The notes beneath the pieces are model-generated. The model was not told the DNA's origin. It made no database searches and saw only the letters and a program-made list of their open reading frames with translations. Position numbers and translations under genes: made by a program. Shown here piece after piece: positions 44,025 through 54,032 of a DNA stretch of 64,000 bases. Origin of the DNA: JABDIP01 sp965212545 (GTDB lineage Bacteria; Pseudomonadota; Alphaproteobacteria; DSM-16000; Inquilinaceae); assembly GCA_965212545.1 (NCBI GenBank), contig CBDBVB010000020.1, positions 129,117 through 193,116 of the forward strand, given 5' to 3'. Every line of letters starts with the position of its first letter. Position 1 is the first letter of the stretch.

Positions 44025-45821
44025 GTGACCGCACCGCGCTACACCATCGTGCAATATCTGAACGTGCACTCGGCGACCGGCCCGTCATTCTCTCCGGACA
44101 GAACCAAACTCTCCTACCTGTCCGACAGCACCGGCGTGGCGGAAGTCTGGACACTCGATCTCGCCAGCGGGGAATCAACCCAGAGGACCTTCCATAAGGA
44201 AAAGGTGGCCTTTGTCCAATACACCGGCCGTGGCGACGAGATGCTCTTCGGCGTGGATGCCGGAGGCGACGAGCGGCAGCAATTCCACCTGATCGATGAC
44301 GATGGTCGGGAGCGTCCGTTGACGGCGGACCCGTCCGCCATACACGCCTGGGGCGCTCTCACCCCGGATGGCGGACACCTGGTCTTCAGCGCCAATCCCG
44401 GCGACCCGGCGCATATGCATGTGCACGCTGTGGATCTGGAAAGCGGCGAAATCCGCAGGCTGCTCGAAGGTGCGGGCTGGCGCGACGTGCATGCCTGCTC
44501 CCCCGATGGCACCCGGGTCGTGGTGCAGGATTGCCGCGACGGCATGTTCGATATGCAGCTGTACATCCTCGATCTGGAGACAGGCGCTACGGAACTGCAC
44601 TGCCCGCATGACGGCAGGGCACGCTATCTGAACCCACAATGGGCGCCGGATGGCGAACGGCTCTATCTATGTACCGACCAGGACCGGGACTTCCTCGGCG
44701 TTGCCGTCTTGGACCTGACGACCGGCACGCTCGATCGGTTGATCAGTCCAGAATGGGACATCGAGGAGATCGCGCTCAGCAAGGACGGAGGGCTGCTGGC
44801 CTTCGTCACCAACGAGGACGGCTATTCCCGGCTGAGGATCCGCGACCTGCGGACGGGCGAAAATCGGGAGGCACCGCTGCACCTGCCCGGCGTCGTGCAA
44901 TCGGTGGTCTGGCGACCGGATGGCCAGGCATTGGCCTTCACCCTCGACGGCAATTGTCATAACCCGGACGTGATGCTCTGGACGCTGTTGGGCGACCGGC
45001 TCGAGCAGCTGACCTGGAGCGACACCGCCGGTATCGAGCGCGCCCGACTGTCCGAACCGGAGTTGATCCGCTTCCCGACTTTCGACAGCCGGCAGATTCC
45101 GGGGTTCCTGCACATCCCGAAGGGCACGCCGCCCGATGGCGGCTTTCCGGCCGTGATCTTGGTCCATGGCGGGCCGGAAGCGCAGTACCTGCCGCAATAC
45201 CGGGCCGATGTCCAATACCTGGTCGATTGCGGCTATGCGGTGCTGGCGCCCAACGTTCGAGGCAGTACTGGGTATGGCAATGCGTATCGCGGCTTGGACG
45301 ATGTCCGCCTACGCATGGACAGCGTCAAGGATCTGATGCATGCACGGCTGTGGCTTGGCGAGCAGGCGGTGGTGAACGGCGAGAGGATCGCGGTCTCCGG
45401 CCGATCCTATGGCGGATTCATGGTGCTGGCGGCGGTCACCACCTATCCGGATCTGTGGGCGGCGGGGGTCGAATTCTTCGGCATCGCCAATTGGATCACC
45501 TTCTTCGAACGCACCGGCCCGTGGCGGCGCAAGCTGCGCGCCGTGGAGTATGGCGACCCGGAGAGCGAGGGCGACTTCCTGCGGGAGATCTCTCCGATCA
45601 ACCGTGCCGATCGGATCACGGTGCCGATGTTCGTCGCCCATGGCCTCAACGACCCGCGCGTGCCGCCTTATGAGAGCGAACTGATCGTGGACAGCCTGCG
45701 TCGGCGACACGTGCCGGTGGAATACCTGACCTTTGCCAACGAGGGGCACGGATTCCACAAACTGGAGAACCGCATCCGGGTGTTCGGTGCGGTCGCCGAA
45801 TTCCTCGGCCGCCATGTCTGA
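44025..45821 (+). CDS. S9-family (prolyl-oligopeptidase-type) serine peptidase
   Basis: A 598-residue peptidase. Residues about 1-330 form a beta-propeller with repeated PDG...L motifs (SPDRTKLSYLSD; SPDGTRVVVQD; APDGERLYLCTD). About 350-598 is the alpha/beta hydrolase domain with catalytic Ser in GRSYGG (about 460), Asp in HGLNDPR (about 545) and His in NEGHGF (about 576). There is no signal peptide, so it is cytosolic. It starts at a GTG with GAAGGAT upstream. It converges on the MDR gene. Its role in breaking short peptides would fit the peptide-uptake locus to the right. Confidence 0.9.
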   Translation: MTAPRYTIVQYLNVHSATGPSFSPDRTKLSYLSDSTGVAEVWTLDLASGESTQRTFHKEKVAFVQYTGRGDEMLFGVDAGGDERQQFHLIDDDGRERPLTADPSAIHAWGALTPDGGHLVFSANPGDPAHMHVHAVDLESGEIRRLLEGAGWRDVHACSPDGTRVVVQDCRDGMFDMQLYILDLETGATELHCPHDGRARYLNPQWAPDGERLYLCTDQDRDFLGVAVLDLTTGTLDRLISPEWDIEEIALSKDGGLLAFVTNEDGYSRLRIRDLRTGENREAPLHLPGVVQSVVWRPDGQALAFTLDGNCHNPDVMLWTLLGDRLEQLTWSDTAGIERARLSEPELIRFPTFDSRQIPGFLHIPKGTPPDGGFPAVILVHGGPEAQYLPQYRADVQYLVDCGYAVLAPNVRGSTGYGNAYRGLDDVRLRMDSVKDLMHARLWLGEQAVVNGERIAVSGRSYGGFMVLAAVTTYPDLWAAGVEFFGIANWITFFERTGPWRRKLRAVEYGDPESEGDFLREISPINRADRITVPMFVAHGLNDPRVPPYESELIVDSLRRRHVPVEYLTFANEGHGFHKLENRIRVFGAVAEFLGRHV

Positions 45822-45859
45822 CCGAGGGGAAATCGTCGTCTGACGTCCGCCACTCCGCC

Positions 45860-46846
45860 CTATCTCAGGTCCAGGACGACATTTCCGATGGCGGTGCCGG
45901 CCTCGGCCAGGGCGTGCGCGTCGGTGATGCGTTCCAGCGGGAAGGTTTCAGCGATGGCCGGTTTCAGTTGGCCGGCCCGCAGCGTGGCAGTGATGTCGTC
46001 GATGGACTGCTTTCGGGCCACCGGCGGCAGCAGATAAGCTTGGACAAAGCGAACCGTGACCCCCTTGTAGGCGAGCGGATAGTAGGGCAGGGCCGGTTCC
46101 GGCACGCGCGTGGACGAATATGAGGCGATCACGCCGTTCGTTTTGATAGTGGCCACGTCGATGTCGAGATTGCTGCCGAAATCGACCTCGACGATGCGGT
46201 CGACACCGGACCCGCCGGTCATATCGAGGATGCGCTCGATGACCGGTTCGGTGCGGTAGTTGACGATATGGTCGGCGCCCGCCGCCCGGGCATGGTGCGA
46301 TTTGGCCTCGCTGCTGACCGTGGCGATGACCTCCGCACCACCCCATTTGGCGAACTGTACCGCGCTGTGGCCGACCGAACCGGCGCCGCCTGCGACCAGG
46401 ATCGTGCTGCCGGTGACCGGACCGTCGGCGAAGACGGCGAAATGCGCGGTGCTTGCCGGTACGCCGAGGCACGCCGCCTCGATGAAATCGATGTCGTCGG
46501 GCAATGGGACGGCCTGTCCACCGGGAACGGTCACGTAATCGGCGGCGGTTCCCCAGGGTCGGCCACGCTGGGTGTTGTACAGCCACACCCGTTGACCCTC
46601 GCGCCCGGCTTCGACGCCTGCACCCACGGCTTCGATCACTCCGGCGCCGTCGCTGTGCGGAACGATGCGCGGGTAGGGCAGCCCCTCTTTGCGCCAGCCG
46701 GCCCGTTGCTTGAAGTCGGATGGGTTGATGCCGGACGTCTTGACTCGCACCAGCACTTCGTCCTGGCCCGGCTCTGGCTTTGCTATTTCGCCGACCATCA
46801 GAACATCATGCGGCGGTCCGGCCCTCTCGTACCATGCGGCGCGCAT
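45860..46846 (-). CDS. Zinc-independent MDR oxidoreductase (quinone-reductase type)
   Basis: A 328-residue medium-chain reductase. The N-terminal GroES-like fold has SGINPSDFKQR. The NADPH motif is GGAGSVGHSAVQFAKWGG (about 145-162). It lacks the structural zinc Cys cluster of alcohol dehydrogenases. The ATG at 46846 lies 13 bp after the stop of the M28 gene, so it is the second gene of that operon. Probably reduces a quinone or enone; substrate unknown. Confidence 0.87.
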   Translation of the reverse strand: MRAAWYERAGPPHDVLMVGEIAKPEPGQDEVLVRVKTSGINPSDFKQRAGWRKEGLPYPRIVPHSDGAGVIEAVGAGVEAGREGQRVWLYNTQRGRPWGTAADYVTVPGGQAVPLPDDIDFIEAACLGVPASTAHFAVFADGPVTGSTILVAGGAGSVGHSAVQFAKWGGAEVIATVSSEAKSHHARAAGADHIVNYRTEPVIERILDMTGGSGVDRIVEVDFGSNLDIDVATIKTNGVIASYSSTRVPEPALPYYPLAYKGVTVRFVQAYLLPPVARKQSIDDITATLRAGQLKPAIAETFPLERITDAHALAEAGTAIGNVVLDLR

Positions 46847-46859
46847 CAAACGCTGCCCG

Positions 46860-48581
46860 TCAACCGTCGCCAACCGCTCGCCGGACCCTTCGCTCTGCGT
46901 CGCGCAGGGCCGCGACGACCTGGTTCCGACCCCGCAGCAATTGCGTCTTGGCGAAGCCGATAGTCCCGGCGTCGTACTGGTCGAACTCCTCTGCCACGGC
47001 CAGGGCCGGCAGCGGCGGCACGTTCAGCGCCGGGTCGTGCCGGAAGCGCGGCAGACGGGTGTAGTTGATCGGCACCAGGATGCGGGCCAGGTCGCGGATC
47101 GCGTCATTGGCGGTGTCGGCGTCGATACTCCCGGCATCGATCCTTGCGTAGAATGTCTCCAGTGCCGCGTCGAGCGCAGCGACCGCCTCCTGTGCCGGAG
47201 AGAGATCGAGGCAGTTGCCGGCGGCACTCTGATAGCGGTCGATGGTGGTGCTGAATTCCCGGGTCGTGGCATGCCAGTCGAAGGGCAGTATCTCCGCATT
47301 GGCGAACTGCAGCACGGCTGTGGTGTAGAGCTCGATATCCTTCAGCAGCACCGTCTGGTCGGCGATCTCCAGCGTGTCGTCCTCGGTGTGCCAGGCGATA
47401 TTCCCGCCACAGCCGCCGACCCTGTAATAGCCATGTTCCTCCAAGGCCTTTGGCGGCATCATGGAAGAGGCCATGAAGGCGCTTGAGATGCCGATATTGT
47501 TGAAGGCGTAGTCGCTGTTGCGCTGCGGCCGCTTGCCGGTCGTCTCCTGGCCGGTCGCCGCCATCACCACCGCCTTGACCGCCGCCTCGGTCTCCGAAGT
47601 CAGGCTGATGCTGCTATAGCTGGTCGCCCATCGGCAGCCCGGCGAGTCGCAGTTCATCTGGATAACGCAGTTCTCGGCGAGATCCTGGGCGAAGGTGTCG
47701 GCGAACCAGGCGCTGCCGCCATAGCGGCCGGTCGAATGTCCGGCCCACCAGGCCATGCGGACCGAGCGATCCAGCCGATCGCGATTGGCCCATAGCACCC
47801 GGGCGATCTCCAGCATGCAGGCATTGCCGGTGCCGTTATCGCCGACCCCGACATCCCAGCTGTCATAGTGGCCGTGCAGCAGTACGAACTGGTCCGGCCG
47901 CTTGGCGCCGGGGATCTCCACCACCGGGATGTTCGAAGGGAACCAGCCGACTTCCAATTCGGTCGAGACCCGCGCGCTGCCGCCTTGTTTGGCGATCTCG
48001 ATCAGCCTGCGGCCATCTGCGTTGTTGACGGCGGCGCTGACGATCTTCGGCAGACGGTCCAGATCGTCCAGATCGGGCGTGCCCCAGATCGTGCTGACGG
48101 TGCCCCAATGGATCCGCTCGCCCGGGTTCACGGCGATCACCCCTGCGGCGCCTGCCGTCTCGTATTCGGCCACCGCATTCGGCAGGGCGAAGCCTTCGGT
48201 GATCACAATACGGCCTTCGAACCGGCCGGGATCGTCCAGCTTGCCGGCAGACCGATCCAGCGGATTGCCAGCGCCTGTGGCCGGCACATAGAGCAGCGGT
48301 GCCTCGACCCCAGCCGGGGCGTTGACGGTGAAGGCGGGCGGCTTGGCGGCGAATGTGGCGCCGCCGGCCTGAACCGAGGCCGAGATCGGCAGGCTGAGAT
48401 AGAGATCCGGCTGGTATACGGTGACCGGGACGCCGAACCCGCGCAGCCGCTCTGCAATCATCTCGGCGCCGATATTCCCGTCGGCCGGTTTTTCCCTGGG
48501 CTGGGTCGCAAAAGCCTCGATCAGAGACCATGGCGCGTCGATTGAGATGTCCCCGGTGACCGCTGCCGTATTGTCGCTCAT
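46860..48581 (-). CDS. M28-family/PA-domain peptidase-like protein, paralogue 1
   Basis: A 573-residue cytosolic protein. A PA-domain insert lies at about 100-215. The M28 core shows HGHYDSWD (about 236) and GVGDNGTG (about 248), both metal-site motifs, then NCDSPGC (about 310) and WHTEDD (about 396). Where M28 enzymes have the Glu-Glu of the general base and metal ligand, this protein reads WAGHSTGRYGGS, so His-Ser replaces it. Two further paralogues (49673, 56448) share this. GGGAGG precedes the ATG. A three-half-site operator lies 46 bp upstream. Likely an amidase or peptidase variant for an imported peptide-like substrate. Confidence 0.82.
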   Translation of the reverse strand: MSDNTAAVTGDISIDAPWSLIEAFATQPREKPADGNIGAEMIAERLRGFGVPVTVYQPDLYLSLPISASVQAGGATFAAKPPAFTVNAPAGVEAPLLYVPATGAGNPLDRSAGKLDDPGRFEGRIVITEGFALPNAVAEYETAGAAGVIAVNPGERIHWGTVSTIWGTPDLDDLDRLPKIVSAAVNNADGRRLIEIAKQGGSARVSTELEVGWFPSNIPVVEIPGAKRPDQFVLLHGHYDSWDVGVGDNGTGNACMLEIARVLWANRDRLDRSVRMAWWAGHSTGRYGGSAWFADTFAQDLAENCVIQMNCDSPGCRWATSYSSISLTSETEAAVKAVVMAATGQETTGKRPQRNSDYAFNNIGISSAFMASSMMPPKALEEHGYYRVGGCGGNIAWHTEDDTLEIADQTVLLKDIELYTTAVLQFANAEILPFDWHATTREFSTTIDRYQSAAGNCLDLSPAQEAVAALDAALETFYARIDAGSIDADTANDAIRDLARILVPINYTRLPRFRHDPALNVPPLPALAVAEEFDQYDAGTIGFAKTQLLRGRNQVVAALRDAERRVRRAVGDG

Positions 48582-48626
48582 TCTCCACCTCCCTCTTCAG
48601 CCGTCGGCAATGCTGCCAGCGACAGC

Positions 48627-48653
48627 GTTTCATTTGATGAAACTGTGTTTCAG
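48627..48653. promoter_or_regulatory. IclR-type operator, three half-sites (site 1)
   Basis: GTTTCAT, ATGAAAC and GTTTCAG, each separated by exactly 3 bases and alternating in orientation, 27 bp in all. It lies in the divergent region between the M28 gene (start 48581) and the IclR gene (start 48798). The half-site resembles the KdgR-type IclR operator (ATGAAAC/GTTTCAT). Confidence 0.75.
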
Positions 48654-48797
48654 AGTTGTGTTAGCATAAGACACCCGGCCGGGGTTGCGAAGTGCCCTTT
48701 GGCCGGGTATCGGCGGGCCGGCGCGGCGGTTGACAGCGGGTCGGTGCCCGCCTATTCCGCCCGGGCGTGCGAGCGCCTTGGGGACGGGGATTACGGT

Positions 48798-49572
48798 ATG
48801 ACCTATACGATCTCGGCGGTCGATCGGGCCTTTGCGCTGTTGGAGGTGCTGGCGGAACATGCCGATATCGGCGTTACCGACCTCGCCGAGCGGACCGGCA
48901 ACACAAAGAGCCTGGTGTTCCGGCTGCTCTACACGCTGGAACAGCGCGGTTACGTCCAGAAGGATCCGGCGACCCGCACCTATGCGCTCGGCTATCGATC
49001 GCTCTACCTCGCCGACCATGTGCGCCAGCAGTCGCGGCTGATCGTGGCGGCCCAGCCCTATCTCGATTCCCTGGTCGAAGAGACCCATGAGAACGTGTTC
49101 CTGGTGGTCCGCGAAGATGACTACAACGTGTGCATCGCCATGCGGGAATCGCCGCAACCGCTGCGACTATCCGCCCGGCGCGGCCGGCGCGGGCCCTCTG
49201 CACGCCGGTGGCGGGCCGAAGGTGCTTCTGGCCTTTGCGCCCGACGACGTTCAGCAGCGTGTCCTGAAGAGCAAGCTGCGGGGATTCACGGAAACCTCGA
49301 TCACCGATCCCAAGGCGCTGGCCAAGACCCTGGCAGAGATCCGAACCACCGAATTCACCCGCAGCTATGGCGAGATGGACCCGGATGCGTTCTCCTTCGC
49401 GGCCCCCGTGCGCGACCACAGCGGCGCCGTGGTGGCGGCATTGAGCGTTGCCGGGCCGGTGCGCCGGATCACCGAAGAGGTCGCCAATCACCATGAGAGC
49501 TGCGTCAGGGATGCGGCGGCGGCGTTGTCGCGGATCCTCGGCTACATGCCGCGTAACGCCGTCGCGCAGTAG
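48798..49572 (+). pseudogene. IclR-family regulator interrupted by a frameshift
   Basis: Frame 1 starts at the ATG at 48798 with an IclR winged helix (AVDRAFALLEVLAEH; GVTDLAERTGNTKSLVFRLL) and runs well to about 49185, ending at LRLSARRGRRGP. The effector-domain sequence then continues one base further on, as PLHAGGGPKVLLAFAPDD..., to 49572. A single extra base in the GC-rich stretch around 49175-49195 explains this. Joined, the protein would be about 258 residues, normal for the family. Either a real inactivating mutation or a sequence error. The cognate sites are probably those at 48627, 49613 and 58298. Confidence 0.8.
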
Positions 49573-49612
49573 CGCCCGGACTGTCTTGGAGGCGTGAGCT
49601 AACGCTTCCGTA

Positions 49613-49639
49613 TTGAAACGGCATTTCGTACAATGAAAC
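49613..49639. promoter_or_regulatory. IclR-type operator, three half-sites (site 2)
   Basis: TTGAAAC, ATTTCGT and ATGAAAC separated by 3 bases each with alternating orientation, the same 27-bp layout as site 1. It lies 33 bp before the start of the second M28 paralogue. Confidence 0.72.
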
Positions 49640-49672
49640 ACCAAATGACGATCACGGGAGGAGAATACGGTC

Positions 49673-51400
49673 ATGCCGGAGCAGATCAGGCGGGTCTTGG
49701 ACGATGTATCGACGGTGTTGCCGTGGGAGTTGGTCGAGGCGTACTCGACGATGCCGCGATGGGAACCGAAGGATGTCAACCGCAGCGCCGACGAGATCGT
49801 CAGCCGTTTGGCAATCCATGATGTGCCGGTCACGGTCCTAGAGCCGGAGCTCTATCTCAGCATTCCGTTCTCCGCCGAAATCCGCACCTCCGACGGGGCC
49901 TTCCGGGCCAAGCCGCCGGCTTACAGCGTCAACATGCCCGACGGGCTGGAGGCGGAACTCGTCTACGTCCCGGCCAAGATCACCAACAGCATCTCCACGC
50001 TGTTCGACAAGAACCAGGACAAGGCCGCGTCGGCGCCGGAGCGCATCGCCGGCAAGATCGTCATCTCCGAGGGCTTCTCCTTCCCCGGCAAGGTGCTGGA
50101 GTTCGAACGCAACGGCGCGGTCGGCGTCATCGCCGTGAACCCCGGCATCGATGCACATTGGGGCATCTGCACCTCGATCTGGGGCACGCCGGACCTTGAT
50201 GATCTGCCTCGCAAGCCGACCATCCCGGTGGCCGCCGTCAACAATCCTGACGGCAAGGCGTTGATCGCGCTGGCGCAGCAGGGTGGACGGGCTGCCATCG
50301 TCACCAAGATGGAAGAGGGCTGGTACCGGTCGAAGCTGCCGGTCGTCGAGATCCCGGGCCAAGAGCAGCCAGAGAAGTTCGTGCTGCTGCACGGCCACTA
50401 TGACAGCTGGGATGTGGGGGTCGGCGACAACGCCACCGGCGACGCCACGATGCTGGAAATTGCCCGGGTTCTCTGGGCCAATCGGGACAAATTGAAGCGC
50501 TCGGTGCGGATCGCCTGGTGGCCGGGCCATTCGACCGGGCGTTACGCCGGCAGCACCTGGTTCGCCGACGCCTTCGCGATCGATCTCGACGAGAACTGCG
50601 TCGCCCAGGTCAACTGCGACTCGCCGGGCTGCCGCTGGGCGACCCTGTTCAAGGACATCTCGTGGATGTCGGAGACGGAATCCTATGCCCAGGATGTGAT
50701 CCGAGACGTTACCGGCCTCGACTCGCAGGGCGAGCGGCCGCACCGCGCCGGCGACTACGCCTTCAACAATATCGGCATCAGCAGCTTCTTCATGCTCAGT
50801 TCGACCATGCCCGACGAACTCCGCGCCGAGAAGGGCTACTACGCGGTTGGCGGCTGCGGCGGCAACATCGCCTGGCACACCGAGAACGACACCCTCGAGA
50901 TCGCCGACAGGGAGATCCTGGAACGGGATATCAAGGTGTACCTGGCGGCCGTTATGGGCGTCGCCAACGCCGAGGTTCTGCCGTTCGACTGGCGCGCGAC
51001 GACCCAGGAGTTCCTTGGGACCCTGGACGACTACCAGGCCAAGGCCGGCGACCGCTTCGACCTGTCGCCATCGGTCGCGGCGGTAACGGAACTGGCGTCG
51101 AGCCTCGAGGCCTTCTATGCCGCCGTTGCGGACGGGACGGTCTCCAAGGAGGCCGCCAACGAGGTCATCGCCGGTCTGGCCCGTATCCTGGTGCCGGTCA
51201 ACTTCACCCGCGAGGCCCGCTTCCGCCACGACCCGGCGCTGCCCGTCCCGCCGCTGCCAGCCCTGGCGACGGCGACCGAATTGGACGGGTTCGACGCGCA
51301 GTCTCTCGGCTTCGCCAGGACCCAGCTGATGCGTGGTCAGAACCGTGTCGTCTCGGCGCTGCGGGATGCCCGGCGGTGGGTCGACGCGGTAGTCGGATGA
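49673..51400 (+). CDS. M28-family/PA-domain peptidase-like protein, paralogue 2
   Basis: A 575-residue paralogue of the 46860 gene. Metal-site motifs HGHYDSWD (about 240), GVGDNATG, NCDSPGC (about 314) and WHTEND (about 400) are all present. The Glu-Glu position again reads WPGHSTGRYAGS (about 284). GGGAGGAG precedes the ATG. It leads an operon with two M20 peptidases. No signal peptide. The three paralogues in one regulon suggest related substrates, such as different acylated or N-substituted amino acids; that is inference. Confidence 0.82.
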   Translation: MPEQIRRVLDDVSTVLPWELVEAYSTMPRWEPKDVNRSADEIVSRLAIHDVPVTVLEPELYLSIPFSAEIRTSDGAFRAKPPAYSVNMPDGLEAELVYVPAKITNSISTLFDKNQDKAASAPERIAGKIVISEGFSFPGKVLEFERNGAVGVIAVNPGIDAHWGICTSIWGTPDLDDLPRKPTIPVAAVNNPDGKALIALAQQGGRAAIVTKMEEGWYRSKLPVVEIPGQEQPEKFVLLHGHYDSWDVGVGDNATGDATMLEIARVLWANRDKLKRSVRIAWWPGHSTGRYAGSTWFADAFAIDLDENCVAQVNCDSPGCRWATLFKDISWMSETESYAQDVIRDVTGLDSQGERPHRAGDYAFNNIGISSFFMLSSTMPDELRAEKGYYAVGGCGGNIAWHTENDTLEIADREILERDIKVYLAAVMGVANAEVLPFDWRATTQEFLGTLDDYQAKAGDRFDLSPSVAAVTELASSLEAFYAAVADGTVSKEAANEVIAGLARILVPVNFTREARFRHDPALPVPPLPALATATELDGFDAQSLGFARTQLMRGQNRVVSALRDARRWVDAVVG

Positions 51401-51407
51401 ACGGCCG

Positions 51408-52817
51408 ATGACCGGGACACGGGACGGGGCGCTGGCGCGCGCCACACAGCACTACGACAGCGGCGCCTTCATGGACGATCTGGGGCGCCGGGTGGCCATC
51501 CCGACGGAAAGCCAGGAACCGGAACGGCGCCCGGATCTTTCTCGCTATCTGGTCGATGAGATCGGCCCATCACTGGAGCAGCAGGACTATCACTGGCGTG
51601 TCTTCGACAACCCCGACCCGCGCGGCGGCCCCTTCCTGGTGGCCGAACGGATCGAGGATGAGGCGTTGCCGACGCTGCTGACCTATGGCCACGGCGATGT
51701 CGTGCGTGGTCTGCCCGAGCAGTGGCGCGAGGGGCTGGAACCCTGGCGCATCATCCAGGATGGCGACCGGTACTACGGCCGCGGCACCGCCGACAACAAG
51801 GGGCAGCATTCGATCGTCATGGCGGCGCTGGCGGCGGTGCTGGCCGAACGCGGCCGCCATGGCTTCAATTCGAAACTGCTGATCGAGACCAGCGAGGAGG
51901 TCGGCTCGCCGGGTCTCGACGAGTTCTGCGCCGCCAATCGTGAACTGCTGAGCGCCGATCTGTTCCTGGCCTCCGACGGTCCACGCATGAGGAACGAACG
52001 GCCGGACCTGAAGCTCGGCAATCGTGGCGCGGTGTCATTCGACCTTATCGTGTCTCTGCGCGAGGGCAGCCGGCATTCCGGCCATTGGGGTGGCGTGCTG
52101 GAGGATCCAGGCGTCACCCTGGCCCATGCACTGGCAAGCATCACCACGCCGAAAGGCCGCATCCTTGTCCCGGAATGGCTGCCCAGGGAGATCCCAGGGT
52201 CGGTTCGTGCCGCCCTGGACGGGTTCGAAATCGACCCCGGCGAGGAGTTTCCGGAGATCGATCCTGAATGGGGCGAGCCGGGACTGACCCAGGCGGAGAA
52301 GATGTTCGCCTGGACGGGCTTCATCATCCTGGCCTTCGTGACCGGGCGGCCGGAGAACCCGGTCAACGGCGTACAGCCGGACGCGTCCGCGCGTTGCCAG
52401 CTTCGCTTCACCGCCGATGCGGATCACCGGCAGTTCCTTCCGGCGCTGCGCCGGCATCTGGACGCCCATGGCTTTCCGCAAGTCGAGATCCGACAGGTCG
52501 AGCGCAACGATTTTGTCGCCTGGCGCACCGATCCGGACGATCCGTGGGTCGGCTGGGCCAAGCGGTCGATGGCGCGGACGGCGGGCCAGCCGCCGAACAT
52601 CGTACCAAACTCCGCTGGCGGACTGCCCAGCGAGATCTTCGGCCGCAATCTCGGAATTCCCGTGATGTGGGTGCCGCACTCTTATACCGGCTGCTGCCAG
52701 CACGGGCCGAACGAGCACATCCTGGGGCCGCTGACGCGCGAGGGTCTGCAGATCATGGCCGGACTTTTCTGGGATCTGGGCGACGGCGAGACCCCCCATC
52801 ATGGAGACCAATCATGA
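51408..52817 (+). CDS. M20-family metallopeptidase
   Basis: A 469-residue M20 peptidase. Zinc motifs: YGHGDVV (His and Asp, about 95), GRGTADNKG (bridging Asp about 125), ETSEEVGSPG (Glu-Glu about 160) and a C-terminal His in NEHILGP. It carries the usual dimerisation insert. It lies 7 bp after the M28 paralogue and overlaps the next M20 gene by ATGA. Family members cut dipeptides or N-acyl amino acids. Confidence 0.88.
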   Translation: MTGTRDGALARATQHYDSGAFMDDLGRRVAIPTESQEPERRPDLSRYLVDEIGPSLEQQDYHWRVFDNPDPRGGPFLVAERIEDEALPTLLTYGHGDVVRGLPEQWREGLEPWRIIQDGDRYYGRGTADNKGQHSIVMAALAAVLAERGRHGFNSKLLIETSEEVGSPGLDEFCAANRELLSADLFLASDGPRMRNERPDLKLGNRGAVSFDLIVSLREGSRHSGHWGGVLEDPGVTLAHALASITTPKGRILVPEWLPREIPGSVRAALDGFEIDPGEEFPEIDPEWGEPGLTQAEKMFAWTGFIILAFVTGRPENPVNGVQPDASARCQLRFTADADHRQFLPALRRHLDAHGFPQVEIRQVERNDFVAWRTDPDDPWVGWAKRSMARTAGQPPNIVPNSAGGLPSEIFGRNLGIPVMWVPHSYTGCCQHGPNEHILGPLTREGLQIMAGLFWDLGDGETPHHGDQS

Positions 52818-53941
52818 GCGACGCGCCGGGCATTGACGCCGCGGAAATCCTCGACGGCATCCGGCTTTGGGTCGAGCAGGAGAGCCATACTGCCGATGTC
52901 GACGGTGTCAACGTCATGATGTCGCTGGCCGAGGAGGCCTATTCCTTGGCCGGCGCCAAGGTCGAGCGGATCCGCGGCCGCGACGGCTATGGCGACCACA
53001 TCGTGGCGCGGTCGCCCTGGGGCGGCGAGGCGCCGGGCATCCTGGTGCTGAGTCATCTCGACACGGTGCATCCCAAGGGCACGTTGGCGAACCAGCCCTT
53101 CAAGGTCGAGGGCGACATCGCCTATGGGCCTGGCATCTATGACATGAAGGGCGGCGCCTATCTCGGCTTCTACGCATTTCGACAGCTGACCCGGACCGGC
53201 CGCCAGACGCCGTTGCCGATCACCCATCTGTTCGTCTCCGACGAGGAGGTTGGAAGCCCGACCTCCCAGGAGTTGATCGAGTCCCTGGGACGGCAGGCGA
53301 AATACGTGCTGGTCACAGAGCCGGCGCGCGAGGGCGGCAAGATCGTCACGGCGCGCAAGGGCTCGGCCCGGTTCGTGGTCACCGCCACGGGCCAGCCGGC
53401 CCATTCCGGCGCCCGGCACAGCGACGGCCGCAGCGCCATCAAGGAGATGGCGCGGCAGATCCTGGCCCTGGAAGAGCTGACGGATTACGAGCGGGGTGTC
53501 ACCGTCAATGTCGGCCTCGTCTCGGGCGGAACCGGCGTCAACGTGGTCCCGGCCTCCTGCATCGCCGAGGTGGATGTGCGCCTGCCGACGCCGCCGATCG
53601 CGGACGAGATGATCGACCGCATTCAGGCACTGACCCCCTTCGACCCGGATGTCACGATCGAGGTCTCCGGCAGCCTGAACCGCCCACCCTATGAAAAGCT
53701 ACCCGAGATCGCATCCTTGTTCGATCACGCCCGCGAACTGGCCGTCGAGATCGGCTTCGAGCTTCAGGATCTGAAGACCGGAGGCGGCAGCGACGGCAAT
53801 TTCACCGCCGCGCTCGCTCCGACCCTCGACGGGCTGGGTGTCGACGGCAAAGGCGGCCACACTCACTACGAACAGCTCTATATCTCGTCGCTCGAGCCGC
53901 GGGCCGCGTTGATGCTGCGGCTGTTCGAGACATTGAAGTAG
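52814..53941 (+). CDS. M20-family peptidase (glutamate carboxypeptidase type)
   Basis: A 375-residue M20 enzyme with SHLDTVHPKG (about 79), GIYDMKGG (bridging Asp about 112), DEEVGSPTS (Glu-Glu about 145) and GKGGHTHYEQ near the C-terminus. The pattern is close to carboxypeptidase G2, which removes C-terminal glutamate. ATGA overlap couples it to the previous gene. No secretion signal is present, so it acts on imported substrates. Confidence 0.9.
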   Translation: MSDAPGIDAAEILDGIRLWVEQESHTADVDGVNVMMSLAEEAYSLAGAKVERIRGRDGYGDHIVARSPWGGEAPGILVLSHLDTVHPKGTLANQPFKVEGDIAYGPGIYDMKGGAYLGFYAFRQLTRTGRQTPLPITHLFVSDEEVGSPTSQELIESLGRQAKYVLVTEPAREGGKIVTARKGSARFVVTATGQPAHSGARHSDGRSAIKEMARQILALEELTDYERGVTVNVGLVSGGTGVNVVPASCIAEVDVRLPTPPIADEMIDRIQALTPFDPDVTIEVSGSLNRPPYEKLPEIASLFDHARELAVEIGFELQDLKTGGGSDGNFTAALAPTLDGLGVDGKGGHTHYEQLYISSLEPRAALMLRLFETLK

Positions 53942-54032
53942 CCGGAGCGAACGTCCGCACCATCGCAGAATCGTAGCTGGTTCCTCTGCCGGGAGGCGGG
54001 CCGGGCCATAGGCCGGCCATCCCAGTGGCCGA

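Noticed and set aside
53999..54018. GGCCGG/CCGGCC hairpin between the M20 and SRPBCC genes
   Set aside because: Short, in very GC-rich DNA and without a T-run. It could be a terminator but is not distinguishable from chance.
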